59,227 bases of DNA from Gracilariopsis chorda. Lineage: Eukaryota > Rhodophyta > Florideophyceae > Gracilariales > Gracilariaceae. The stretch covers positions 1 through 59,227 of the forward strand of contig NBIV01000333.1 in assembly GCA_003194525.1 (NCBI GenBank). Direction: 5' to 3'. A program made the position numbers and the translations under genes. Below the pieces are notes generated by a model. That model made no database searches and was not told where the DNA came from. It saw only the letters and a program-made list of their open reading frames with translations. This document shows positions 10,802-21,605 of this stretch, one piece after another. Within the stretch, counting starts at the first letter, position 1. Every line of letters begins with the position of its first letter.

Positions 10802-11251
10802 TTAAGACCTGGTAAGTTCAGCGGATGCATCTGTGGACGGGGTGCCGTGGCGTACTGCGCTGGTGCGGGTGATTGAATTATTTGTTTTGATCCTGACTGC
10901 GTGTCGGGATTCTTGGGCTGTTGCGAAGGTATTCCATAACGAGCTTTTGATCTGTGCATCTGACCCTTGGGCGTTTGTGCGGGGAGGCGACGTGGCGTAG
11001 GCTGACCTCCTTCTTACGATCAGGCCGCGTGTGACCTTAAGTGGTTGCGCGTTAGCAGCGTACTTTGGTTGCCATAGTAGCTTCAGTTTCGAGGTCGCGC
11101 AAGTTCTTGCAAGAGGCCAGAAAGGGTTATACTTGGTGAAGGCATATCTTGGGTCATTAACCATCCTCTGGAAGCCTCGTAGAGAGCGACACATCTTCTC
11201 CTTAGACGTAGGAGAGGGAAGACAGAAGAAGACGTCTTGTACCCGGAGCAT
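10802..11251 (-). CDS. Unrecognised basic reading frame
   Basis: A 149-codon open stretch on the minus strand, rich in Arg, Ser, Thr and Asn. The first half is fairly ordered in composition (R-S-L-R-G-F-Q-R-M-V-N-D-P-R-Y-A-F) and the second half looks disordered. I cannot link it to a family. Its upstream end overlaps the leader segment shared with the copia elements, so it may be a remnant of another retroelement or a chance frame. Nothing nearby indicates its role. Confidence 0.25.
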   Translation of the reverse strand: MLRVQDVFFCLPSPTSKEKMCRSLRGFQRMVNDPRYAFTKYNPFWPLARTCATSKLKLLWQPKYAANAQPLKVTRGLIVRRRSAYATSPPRTNAQGSDAQIKSSLWNTFATAQESRHAVRIKTNNSITRTSAVRHGTPSTDASAELTRS

Positions 11252-11325
11252 CTCCGGGGGCCAGGGGTCCTACACCCTAGGGTAGCGGAGGTAGTTTCTC
11301 CCGTCAGTGCGCCCGAATTTGAAGT

Positions 11326-11385
11326 TTTGTTGTTGTTGTTGTCGTTGTTTTTGTTGTTATTGTTGTCGTTGTTGCCATTTTTGTA
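11326..11385 (+). repeat. GTT-rich microsatellite in the leader of element A
   Basis: Repeated TTG/GTT triplets with a few TCG and TTT changes precede the gag start by about 60 bases. Confidence 0.7.
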
Positions 11386-11444
11386 CTACTTAAGTGCCGT
11401 AGGTCTTTCATCGCACCTGTGCTGTTTGTTGACATCTACCAAGC

Positions 11445-14400
11445 ATGGATTCATTCGGTGGCATCAAGATTGAAAAGTTGGGCGAGGATAACTTCCATGT
11501 ATGGAAGCAAAAGGTTGAGTTGCTGCTTGCACTCAAGGACCTCGATGAACATCTTGAATCAACCAGGCCTACGGACGATGACGAGTTGTCAGCATGGAAG
11601 AAGAAAGACGCCAAGGCCAGGGCTGTTATTGGTCTCAGCATCAGTGATGAGCATTTGGACCATGCGAGGGATACCGAGAATGCTGCGGAAATGTGGAAAG
11701 CCATTTGCGATGTGTTCCAGCGTAAAACGCTGCTCAACCGAATCAATGCAAGACGTGCCTTCTACACAGCCAAGATGCGAGATGATGAGAAAATGTTACA
11801 CTTCATCAATCGTTTTCGTCATCTTGCATCGGATCTGAAGAGCATGGACGTAGTGGTTGAGGAAGAAGACATCGCTATGGCAATCCTATGTGGGCTACCA
11901 GACCGCTTCAAACACCTCATTGTCGCTATTGACACCACGATTGGTGATCGTAAACTCGATTTAGAGTTTGTGAAGAGTCGTTTGCTGCAAGAGGAACAGC
12001 GAATGAACGATCGTTCCAAGGAGGACTCCGGAAGTGACACGGCTTTGGTCGGTGCGCAGTCACGAAAGAAGTCCATGGTGTGCTACTACTGTGGTAAGAA
12101 GGGGCATATCCAGAGAAACTGTTTCAAGAGACAACGTGACGAAGCTAGCAAAGAGCAGAGTGCTGCCGCAAACCCAGCTGTGCAGACCGATCTCGGCAAC
12201 GAGAAACGAGGATGTGACAGTGACTCTGACTTTGTTTGTCTCATTGCCACAGGTTCTGTGGAAGAAAGTATCAGTGACTGGATCATTGACTCTGGTGCCA
12301 CCGCCCATATGACGTATGACGAGTCCATGTTTGACAGTTATAGCAAAAGAGAGTCTGCCGGTGTGAGTATCGGCAATGACTCGAAGCTGGAGTCTCTTGG
12401 TCATGGCAGTGTCCACCTCGATCTCGCTGTTGAAGGGCGTAAGAGCAAGTGCCGGTTGGGTGAACTAGTGCACGTACCGAATTTAAGGTATCATCTGCTG
12501 TCAGTATCTGCGATGTGTGACCTCGGTGCGCGAGTGGTGTTTGACAAAACCAAAGTATGTGTATACAAAGGCAACACCATGATCGCCCAGGGCCGTCGCA
12601 TCAAAGGACTGTACTACCTATGTACCGCGATTGAAGTACCAGAAGACATGGAAAACGCACTTGTGACTGACCTGTCACTATGGCATGCTCGAATGGCTCA
12701 TGCGAATGTGGATGGTATCAAACATATGGCTCGTAACGGTGTTGTGTCAGGGCTGAATGTGGACTTGAATCAATCGATGGATGTGTGTGACTCTTGTGTA
12801 GTGGGAAAATCTACACGTGCTCCAACTCCCAAGCAAGGGGGGGAACGGGCTTTGCACCCATTGGACCTAGTGCATTCGGACATTTGTGGTCCAATCCAAG
12901 TAGGTTCCTTGGGAGGTTCACGCTACTTCGTCACATTCATCGATGATCACTCCCGTTTTTGCTTCTTGTACATGCTCAAGACCAAGGATGAGGTGTTCCA
13001 CGTGTTCGTGAAGTGGCTCAAGATGGTTCAAAATCAGAGTGACCGACATATGAAAACCATCACCGCACGTGAGTCTGCGCTACATGCGTTACGCGCAGAC
13101 AATGCTGGTGAATATGTGTCAAAGAAGTTTTCACAAGAGCTTGAACGTCACGGTATTGAACATCAGCGAACGGTGCCTTACAATCCACATCAGAATGGTC
13201 TGGCCGAACGGTTCAACCGAACACTCATGGACTTGGTGAGATCGATGCTGCATCACAAGAAACTGCCAAAGAGCTTCTGGGCTGAAGCATTGAACGTTGC
13301 AGTGTATGTGCGCAATCGAGTCACCTGCAAGGCCCTTCCGAGTGACGTGACACCACTCGAGATGTGGAGTGGATATGAACCTGACTTGAGCAACCTGCGT
13401 GTGTTCGGTAGCCGGTGCTGGTACAAAGTGGTGGACCACAAGCTGAAGAAGCTGGAGCAACGTGCCGTGGAGGCGATCTTTATTGGATACACATCTGGAT
13501 CGAACGGTTATAAACTGTGGGATGCGCAAAAGAAGAAGGTGGTTGTGTCGAGAGATGTGAGGTTTGACGAATTTAGTGGTTCAGATCAAGGTACTGACCA
13601 CGTTGATGATGACGACTGTGCTGAGATCGACATCTCAGACTAGCCGAAATCAAACATCACCTCCACCTCTACTACACCCACCGATGCTGCCCAAGTTGAA
13701 CCCGCTGCACCAGATACTCCACCAGAAGAAGCTTCAGGCAGTGGCCACGATGAGCTCACAGCTGAGACAGAAGTTGAGCCAGACGTACCAGATCCACAAC
13801 CACTTCGGGGATCCACTCGTGAGCGTAGAGCGCCTACCTCGTGGTGGCGCGGAACTGCCCTACTCACTGCCAGTGATGACATCCCATCCTCATACTCGGA
13901 TGCGGTGTCACGTCCTGATTCAAAAGCGTGGACCAAGGCCATGAACAGTGAGTACGAGTCTCTGATGGAGCATGACACATGGGAGTTAGTGCCAAGGCCA
14001 GCTGACAACAACGTAATATCATCCAAGTGGGTATTTGTGCAAAAATATGAGGCTGGCGACAACGATGAACCGACAGTGAGGTACAAGGCTCGTGTGGTGG
14101 CTCGAGGGTTTCTGCAGATCGAAGGTGTAGACTTCTCCGAGACGTATGCACCAGTGGTCAAATACACATCCATTAGAATGATTCTGTCCATTGTAGCCGT
14201 GCAGAACTATCATCTGCACCAGATGGATGTGAAGACTGCATTTTTGAATGGCGACCTGGAAGAGACTGTGTACATTGAGCAGCCGGACGGATTCATCAAA
14301 CCTGGGAACGAGGACTTGGTATGCATTCTCAAGAAAGCCATCTATGGGCTACCACAGGCATCAAGGCAGTGGTTTGCAAAGATGTACTTGTTCCTCGTGG

Positions 14401-15470
14401 GTTGGATGGGTCTGAAGCCAAACGTTGCAGACGAGTGCGTCTACACCGGAGAGTTACTGGGAGCGCTTGTGATCATTGCTCTTTATGTGGACGACTTGCT
14501 CATTGCGAGTCCAAGTATGGAGAAAATGAATCGCGTAAAGCGTGAACTGTCAAAACGTTTTCAGATGAAGGATCTCTGTGAAGCGCGCATGGTACTTGGG
14601 TTCGAGATCCATCGTGATCGATCCAAAAGACTGCTGTACCTGACCCAGTCTGCATACATGCGTAAGGTCTTAGCACGTTTTGGCATGTTGCAGTGCAAAC
14701 CAATGGACACTCCCATGGACTCCGGTGTTGACCTCACTAAGGTAGAAGAGCCTCTGACGAACATCCCGTATCGCCAGGTGATCGGTTGTCTGATGTATCT
14801 CTCTGTTGGCACTCGACCGGACATTTCGTTTGCAGTGTCCAAGCTAGCCAAGTATGTCGAGAAACCTGGAGAGACTCATTGGAAAGCGGTCAAGCGTGTT
14901 CTGCGTTACCTCAATGGCACTCGCTCCCTCGGAGTTACTTATGGCACCACGACTGATACTCAGCTGTATGGATACGTAGACTCTGACTGGGCAGGTGATA
15001 CGTCCAACCGCAAGTCCACCAGTGGGTATGTGTTCATGATGTGCGGTGCTCCTGTGTCTTGGAGCTCGCGCCAACAGGAAGTAGTTGCATTGTCTAGCGC
15101 TGAGGCTGAGTATGTGAGTCTGTGCAGTGGGACGAAGGAAGTGATCTGGCTGAGACGACTGTGGAGTGGCATTGGCAACGCAAGTGGACTACACGTGGAT
15201 GAGTCAGTGACGCTAATGGTTGAGCCCACAACTATGTACGTGGACAACCAAGGTTGCATCGACCTTGCTCGAAATGGAGTTGTGAACAAGCGTACTAAGC
15301 ACATTGATATTCGCTTTCACTTCACCAGAGAGGCTCTATGCGACAAAGCCGTCCAGTTGCAGTACTGTTCCACGGAAGACATGGTTGCCGATATGCTGAC
15401 TAAAGCGCTCGGTCGAGTTAAGCTGGCAAGGTTCCGCTGTGACTGTGGCTTGCTCCCCTTAGACCTTTGA
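11445..15470 (+). pseudogene. gag-pol: Gag-pol polyprotein of copia A, one in-frame TAG
   Basis: A single frame runs for 1,341 codons with one TAG at 13641-13643, in the linker between integrase and RT. The order is: a Gag domain; a perfect zinc knuckle CYYCGKKGHIQRNC from about residue 213; protease D-S-G-A at about 282; the GAG-pre-integrase region; integrase with Asp 479, Asp 552 and Glu 588 (a D,D-35-E spacing); RT with Y-V-D-D at about 1014; and RNase H ending in a copia-type A-D-M-L-T-K. This is the classical copia order (integrase before RT). The ATG at 11445 gives the expected Gag start. Apart from the TAG the gene looks able to work, so the insertion is recent. It ends at a TGA shortly before the purine tract. 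Confidence 0.92.
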
Positions 15471-15480
15471 AGTCAGTGAC

Positions 15481-15490
15481 AGAGGGGGGG
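15481..15490 (+). promoter_or_regulatory. Polypurine tract of copia A
   Basis: AGAGGGGGGG lies immediately before the TGTTGG that opens the LTR. This is the normal place for the plus-strand primer. Confidence 0.8.
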
Positions 15491-16316
15491 TGTTGGCAGT
15501 AGTAACTGTGCTGTCACTGAAAACCAAATGTTCCGGGGAGCATGGGCTGTTTTAGAGGGTACCTCTGCAAAAGCGCATATGCGCGTGTGCGCGAACCCAA
15601 CGTGAAACTGGCTTCTGATTGGCTACTGCAAATGTACATATGCAACGTGGTGCGTACAAGTGGTATGGCATAACTGGATCGGTTGGACACACCCACGTGT
15701 CCAGCTACTACAGTGCTCACAGTGTACGTTGTGTGCAGGGGATACTGGTGAAGTGGTTGACAGCTGGTACAAGTGGTACAGCAGTGGTTGGTACAATGGT
15801 AAGGTGCGCATGCACTGTCAACAGGTTTACACATGCACGGGTATATTGATGACGTGGGTGTTGTGTGCATTGCCACATGATGACATGGCACTAACACCAC
15901 AGGTTAGGTGCCGACTTACCGTGACGTGTTGACTTACCGTGATGTGTTGGCATGTGCTGGCGTGTGTTGGAGTCGTGAATTTGTGCCTTGTCATGGTCAT
16001 GTGTATGCACGTAACTATTACGGAACGTTGGTGCGTTGGTGTGCGTTGATGTAATGAGGTTGTGCTGAGCTGGCTATGTCATGTTAGATGATGATTGGTA
16101 GTATTGAGTGTCCCTGCTTAGTGGTTTAGGTTTTACTTGTAGTTGGTGTTCCCGCGCAATTCGAATTTAGAGTGTTACATAAGATGTGCCTGAAGGACCT
16201 CCAGGTAAATCCAAGCTAGAGCTGGCGAACTTCCCTTCCATCCCCTCAACTTCCTTTCAACTTTCAACACCCGGAACATTTGGTTTTCAGTGACAGCACA
16301 GGTACTACTGCCAACA
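15491..16316 (+). repeat. 3' LTR of copia A, ending in a 46-bp inverted copy of its own start
   Basis: It begins TGTTGGCAGTAG. It shares a block with the LTRs of B, C and D (GCAAAAGCGCATATGC and, further on, CGAACCCAACGTGAAAC). The last 46 bases (16271-16316) are the reverse complement of the first 46 with one mismatch. The LTRs of B, C and D do not end this way. The part before 16270 still resembles the interior of the other LTRs, so the true end seems to have been replaced. Confidence 0.8.
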
Positions 16317-19300
16317 ATCTAGTGCCACAATGACACAAGCGTCTGCTTCTAGTGCGACCCAGACACCCTCCCGTATACTTGCAAAGCGCGAAAAGGCATG
16401 TGCAATCATCATTTGTGCACTTGGTGATGCCCCACTGCGTGTAGTCATGGATGTGGATGATGCTCCTGGGCGTATGTTGAGAATACTAGATGCACGTTAT
16501 GCCTTCAACCGAACAGTTTCTCGTATCGCTTTACAGACCCAACTGTTCCGAATGTCGTATAATGGGCAAAATATGTCGGAATTTGTTGACCAGTTTGCCT
16601 CTTTATTCTCACAATTAGACCCAATGGGGAAGGATGCTGCCATTCCAGAGTGACATAAGGCTCCAATGCTACTAGCCTCTATCGACCCCAACTGCTCACT
16701 AGAGTCAACTGCTGTGGCACTTAGGACTAAGGAGATCTCGGAATTGACGTGGGACTATGTGGCAACTACCCTGATTGATAAGTACAATGCTCGTCAACTT
16801 GGTTCTGTCAGTGCCACTCGTGATCATAACTGTAAAAAGAACCGAGGTAAAGATAACTGCCGTTCTAGTAGACGTAACAAATTGTCAAATGGGGGCGAAA
16901 ATGATGATAATATATCAGATTCCAACTCAGACATTGAGTCCAATGGGCGTGCTTATGCTGTTGCCACCGAAAACGGTTACCATTGCACTTTCTGCGAACA
17001 CGATGGCCACACGCAGGACCGATACCACATGAATCCTGACAATCTTGACAACCGTTTACCCAAAGTCATCTTGGACCAACTCAAAGCTGGTTCAGGTGAC
17101 AAGTCTAAACAGTCTGGCAAGTCATCACGAAGAGGATCCAAGATTAAGATCGCTAGAATGGGTGTCGAGAAGTCTACAGTGCTCCCATCTGTGTGTAAGA
17201 TCATGGATACGTATGTGGACAGTGGTGCCACGTCCCATTTCTTTTGTTCTGCTTCTGCGTTTGTGCCCAACACATTGGTTGACATATCTCCGAGGCGTAT
17301 TGAACTTGCTGACAATAATAAGGTCACGGCCACACAACAAGGGGATGTTTTACTGCCCTTCGTCGAGGCAAACCTCCGATTGACGGATTTACTACATGTC
17401 CCAGATCTTGGATACAACTTAGTGTCTGTTGGTCGTATGGTCGACAAAGGAGCACATTCGCTGTTCGGCGCAAGTCAGGTTCGCTTTACCCACGAAGAGG
17501 GGTTTGAAATTGGATGTGTTCAACGATACACGCGCTCTAGGTTGTACACGCTGCCATGTACCATCGAGCACACCGATCACACAAGGCTACTATCCGCAAA
17601 AGACCAAGACGTCACAAGGCTGCGGCACCGCCGACTTGCACATATGAACCCACGAGAACTTCAAAAGGTACACGAGCCAGTTGATGGAGTGCCAAAGCTG
17701 AAGCAGATGGAGGAGGTATGTCGACCATGCCTACTTGGAAAAGCGCATAAACTTCCGTTTTTGGGGAAGTTCAAACGTTCAAAGGAGATTGGAGACATTG
17801 TGCACTCGGACATCATTGGTCCTCTGCTGCCATCGTTTCCAGATCGTTTTCAGTATGCGTCTGCGTTTATCAATGACCGCTCTCGATATACCTTCCTCGG
17901 CTTCATGTTGCATAGATCTGAAATTTAGGAAGTGTTTTTGGGTATAAGGCAGAAGCTCCAACAGCTTGGAGGAGCGCATGTGCTTGTTCATAATTTGCAC
18001 TCAGACAATGCAGAGGATTACATTGCGTTACAAGAAAACGATTCCAATGGTCTGCAGGGAACGTCGTTCTCATCTCCTTATACACCGGAACATAACGCAC
18101 TTGCCGAGCGCATCAATCGCACCATGGAAGAAGCTGCTCGAGCTTTGCTGATTCAGGCCAACTTGCCAGAATGCCGATGGTCCTATGCACTCAAATATGT
18201 TATTTATATTCGCAACAGAGTTCCACACTCTACCACCGGCTCAACCTCATACCTGTTGGTGACTGGTAATAAGCCATCATTGAAGCATGCTAGAGTGTTT
18301 GGATGCGCAGCATATGTATTGAAAATGAACCCAGACACCACGTTCGAGTCTCTTGCACTTGAGAGAGTGTACTTGCAGACTCTGGAGCATGGTGTTTACG
18401 AGGTTGTGGTCACTGGTGACTATGAGATACCTCGAATTGTGAGGTCCCGGCATGTCACTTTTGATGAATCTACATTCCGTGGTGCCCGATAACCCGTAAA
18501 CTATATGGATGACGAAAGTGCATCAGACGTTGGCTAAAGTAGCGCTGGGTATGAGAGCTCTAGTGACAGTTCGGATGATTTTTCACTCGATGAATTCGTA
18601 GAACTTAGGTCAGACGCAGAAACCGATGCACAGGATGCACCAGACCAACCCACAGAAACTGTGAATGAGGTTCAAACTCCAAGCATTGACAATGCTGCGA
18701 GCGATACCAATTCTGGGGAGGACGCTAACGAGGATTCTAGTGATATTGATGAGTCCAATGTTCATCCCGAACCAGAATCTAGATACCCTCGTCGCAGTCG
18801 GCGTGCACCACAGCGCTTGTGGAATATGGCTGTTGCCGCTACCTCTCAAGTCGAAGTGACCATAGGTGACGACCCAACACTTCAGGAGGCATTATCTTCA
18901 ACTCCATCGGAAATATCACAATGGGAGAGCGCCATTGATGAAGAGCTCACATCACTAAAGGACAAAGGTACTTGGGTTCCAGATGACTCACCGCAGTCAC
19001 AGCTTTAGCCTACACATGTCATTCTCAAAGTGAACCGTGATGCAGACGCCTCAGTGGACCGATTCCGAGCTCGAATCGTAGCAGGAGGAAACCACCAGAC
19101 ATATGGCCTGGATTACATGGAGACGTATGCACCGGTTGTATATTTCAACTTGGTTCGCGTGTTCTTGTACCTTATGCTGTGCATGCAAATATATGCCGCA
19201 CAGGTTGAAATCAAGACCGCGTTCCTCAATGGTGCCCTAAAGGAAGACGTTTGGGTAATGTCTCCACGTGGTATACCTGGTTTGAATTCGCGTTGTCTTA

Positions 19301-20445
19301 AACTGCTAAAGGCCATATATGGACTGAAACAGGCTCACCTTGCGTGGCACACCAAGTTCAATACTGATATTAAAGGATTAGGATTAGAAGAAATGCCTAG
19401 TGCACCATGTTTGTTTCGACGGAAGTTGAACAGTAACATCTATGCGTACATCCTGTCATACGTGGAAGACCAGCTCATCTTTACGCCAAGTGCTGAAGAA
19501 TGGTACCGAATCTTGGAGGAGCTCAAAACATTGTATGACCTGAGGGTTGAGGATCGTGTCAGACTCCACCTCGGTGTTGAGTTTAACTGGAACATGTACT
19601 CCAATGGGCAGTTGCTGGGTTTAAAACTCTCACAACCCATATATACCGAAGGGATACTGCACAGGTTTGGACTGCAGAATTTGAAACCAGCACCAAGCCC
19701 TATGGTGGAATCCTTCTTTACTTCACTTGATGTGGAGGAGGACAAATCACCTTGTGATGTTCAATTGTATCAGCAGATGATCGGGTCTCTGCTGTACTTG
19801 GCATTACGTACACGTTTGGACAATTTGGCTCCTGTTCTTATACTGGCGCGCTTCCAGAATGCTCCTACTGCATACTGCCATCGAGCAGCCAAAGGTGTGT
19901 TAGGATACCTACGTGGTACTGGTCATCATGGTTTAGTGTACTGGCATGGACATATATGTTTAAATGCTTTTGTAGACTCTGATTTCGTGGGTGATACCAC
20001 AGATCACAAGTCTTTATCTGGGTATTTGATTAAACTTGGCTCCAGCTCATGTTTCTTTGATGCTCGTAAACAATGCTCACTTGCACTGTCTACTGGTGAG
20101 GCCGAGTACTATGCATTGGTAATGGCGGCTCAAGGGATACTTTGGATATCACGTGTGCTGAGGGAGTGTGGAATAGCAGTTGATAACAGTGTTCCAATCC
20201 TTTCGGACTACCAATGTGCTATTGAATGGGCTGTTGGTGAACGTTGCCTTTCTGGTCGTGCGAAGCATATAGATGTCAAGGTACACTTCATGAGGCAACT
20301 GGTCAAGGACAAAGTCATACCTGTGATGTATGTTGCCAGTGAAAACAATGACGCAGACATCCTCACCAAGCCACTTAGCCCTGTGGCTGCACGATTGATA
20401 TTGGAACGAGTGGGACTTCACCGGGAACTCGAGCAAGAGTGCTGA
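16317..20445 (+). pseudogene. gag-pol: Copia element B gag-pol: one frame, five in-frame stops, gag start missing
   Basis: The frame is kept over 4.1 kb but has TGA 16651, TAG 17926, TAA 18490, TAA near 18532 and TAG 19006. Element C has Ser at the TGA position. The N-terminus is absent: the first B codons align to about residue 58 of the gag in C, next to the LTR of A. The zinc knuckle has lost its last Cys (CTFCEHDGHTQDRYH). The protease D-S-G-A is present (D-S-G-A-T-S-H-F). The integrase core has H-S-D-I-I-G-P and A-E-R-I-N-R. The RT active site reads Y-V-E-D instead of Y-V-D-D, which would kill it. RNase H and the terminal A-D-I-L-T-K-P-L are readable. The last codon touches the LTR. Confidence 0.9.
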
Positions 20446-21231
20446 TGTTGGCACATGGTCGAATGCCTAGAAGCCCTAGGACTTCATGTTAGACTGCTTG
20501 GAAACAAAGTTGCATATAACGATGGGCACTTTTGAGCACCTCCGTTGCAAAAGCGCATATGCACGTGTGCTCGAACCCAACGTGAAACGGGCTTATGATT
20601 GGCTACTGCATTTGCCCATATGCATTACGTGGTTTACAAGTGGTATACATTGTATGGGTCGTAGGCACAGCATGGGCCACTTGGCATAATGTGAATGGAC
20701 AACGTACATGAGATTCTGTATGGCTACAATGGTTTACAGGGAAATCACGTTGTGGCAGACGTGTGAGTGTGTGTGCCAGCACGTGAACCGCACGCAATGG
20801 ACTTAGGTTATCGATATGGATACAGTGTCATGTGAAATTGTGCATTATCATCGTCATGATGACGCAAGTAAGTCATTATACAGGGCTGTGACATGCTGGC
20901 ATATTGTTGTCATGGTTGTTTGACATACCGTGCTTCGTTGGCATGTGCTCGAATAATGTTATGCATGGTTTTAGTTAACTGTCAGCAGTTTGTGCAACCC
21001 TTATTGTGTTTTGTTTGAATATGATTGGTAGTACTGGCTGTCCGCACTTAGTGGTTAGGGTTTTTCTTGTAGCTGTAGTGCACTCTAGTGGTGCTATATA
21101 AGTTGCAGATGTTGCATCTCCAAGTAAATTACCCCAAGGCTGACAACCTGCACTCTTGTTTTTACTTCTTTCTTTCTTTCTCATTTCAGTCGAAGCCCAA
21201 CTTCATCTATCACCGTCATTTATCATCATCA
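20446..21231 (+). repeat. Single LTR shared by copia elements B and C
   Basis: It opens with TGTTGGCACATGG directly after the stop of B and ends near ATCATCATCA before the leader of C. It holds a TATATAAG at about 21096 that could be a TATA box. There is only one LTR between two internal regions. This is what recombination between LTRs of neighbouring copies leaves. Confidence 0.75.
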
Positions 21232-21605
21232 GAGGTAGTCTCTTCTGTCAGTGCGCCCGCTTTTACGAAGTTTCATCTTTTATTTTCTTTTCTGAGTGTG
21301 CTGTACTGCTGCTCCTGAGTATACTCTGGGCGTAGAGTACCCGAACTCGGCCTGTGATTCGCATACGGGACTCGTCCCATTGAGCGTTCAGACTTTGTCA
21401 CACGGTCTCCGCTGGCATCCTAGCTGTTGATTGTCGAAAAATCTCCACTCCAGTATCTCTTTCTTAGTGTGACATCAGCTACATTTCAGCGGCTGTACCG
21501 CGATCATTCTCTTCAATCCCAGCTGATCGTCGATTCAAGGCATCGAGTCCCTCATTCTGCTACATTTCTATTATTTACTTTGGTATTTGAACTCCTTCTG
21601 GAACA
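21232..21605 (+). other. Untranslated leader of copia C
   Basis: It starts with GAGGTAGTCTCTTCTGTCAG, nearly the same as in the leader of A at 11288. No gene is visible before the ATG at 21606. Confidence 0.6.

Larger units (their letters stand above)
11237..16316 (+). mobile_element. Ty1/copia element A, nearly intact, lacking a visible 5' LTR
   Basis: It comprises a leader from about 11237 with a shared motif (GAGGTAGTTTCTCCCGTCAG), one long gag-pol frame (11445-15470), a purine tract (15481-15490) and an LTR (15491-16316). No copy of this LTR is found upstream of the gag, so the 5' LTR is lost or replaced. The right end abuts the gag of element B at the codon level, so A (or an element including it) was inserted into B. 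Confidence 0.8.

Noticed and set aside
10500..11236. 5' LTR of copia A
   Set aside because: The block GCAAAAGCGCATATGC and the rest of the 3' LTR are absent from this stretch.
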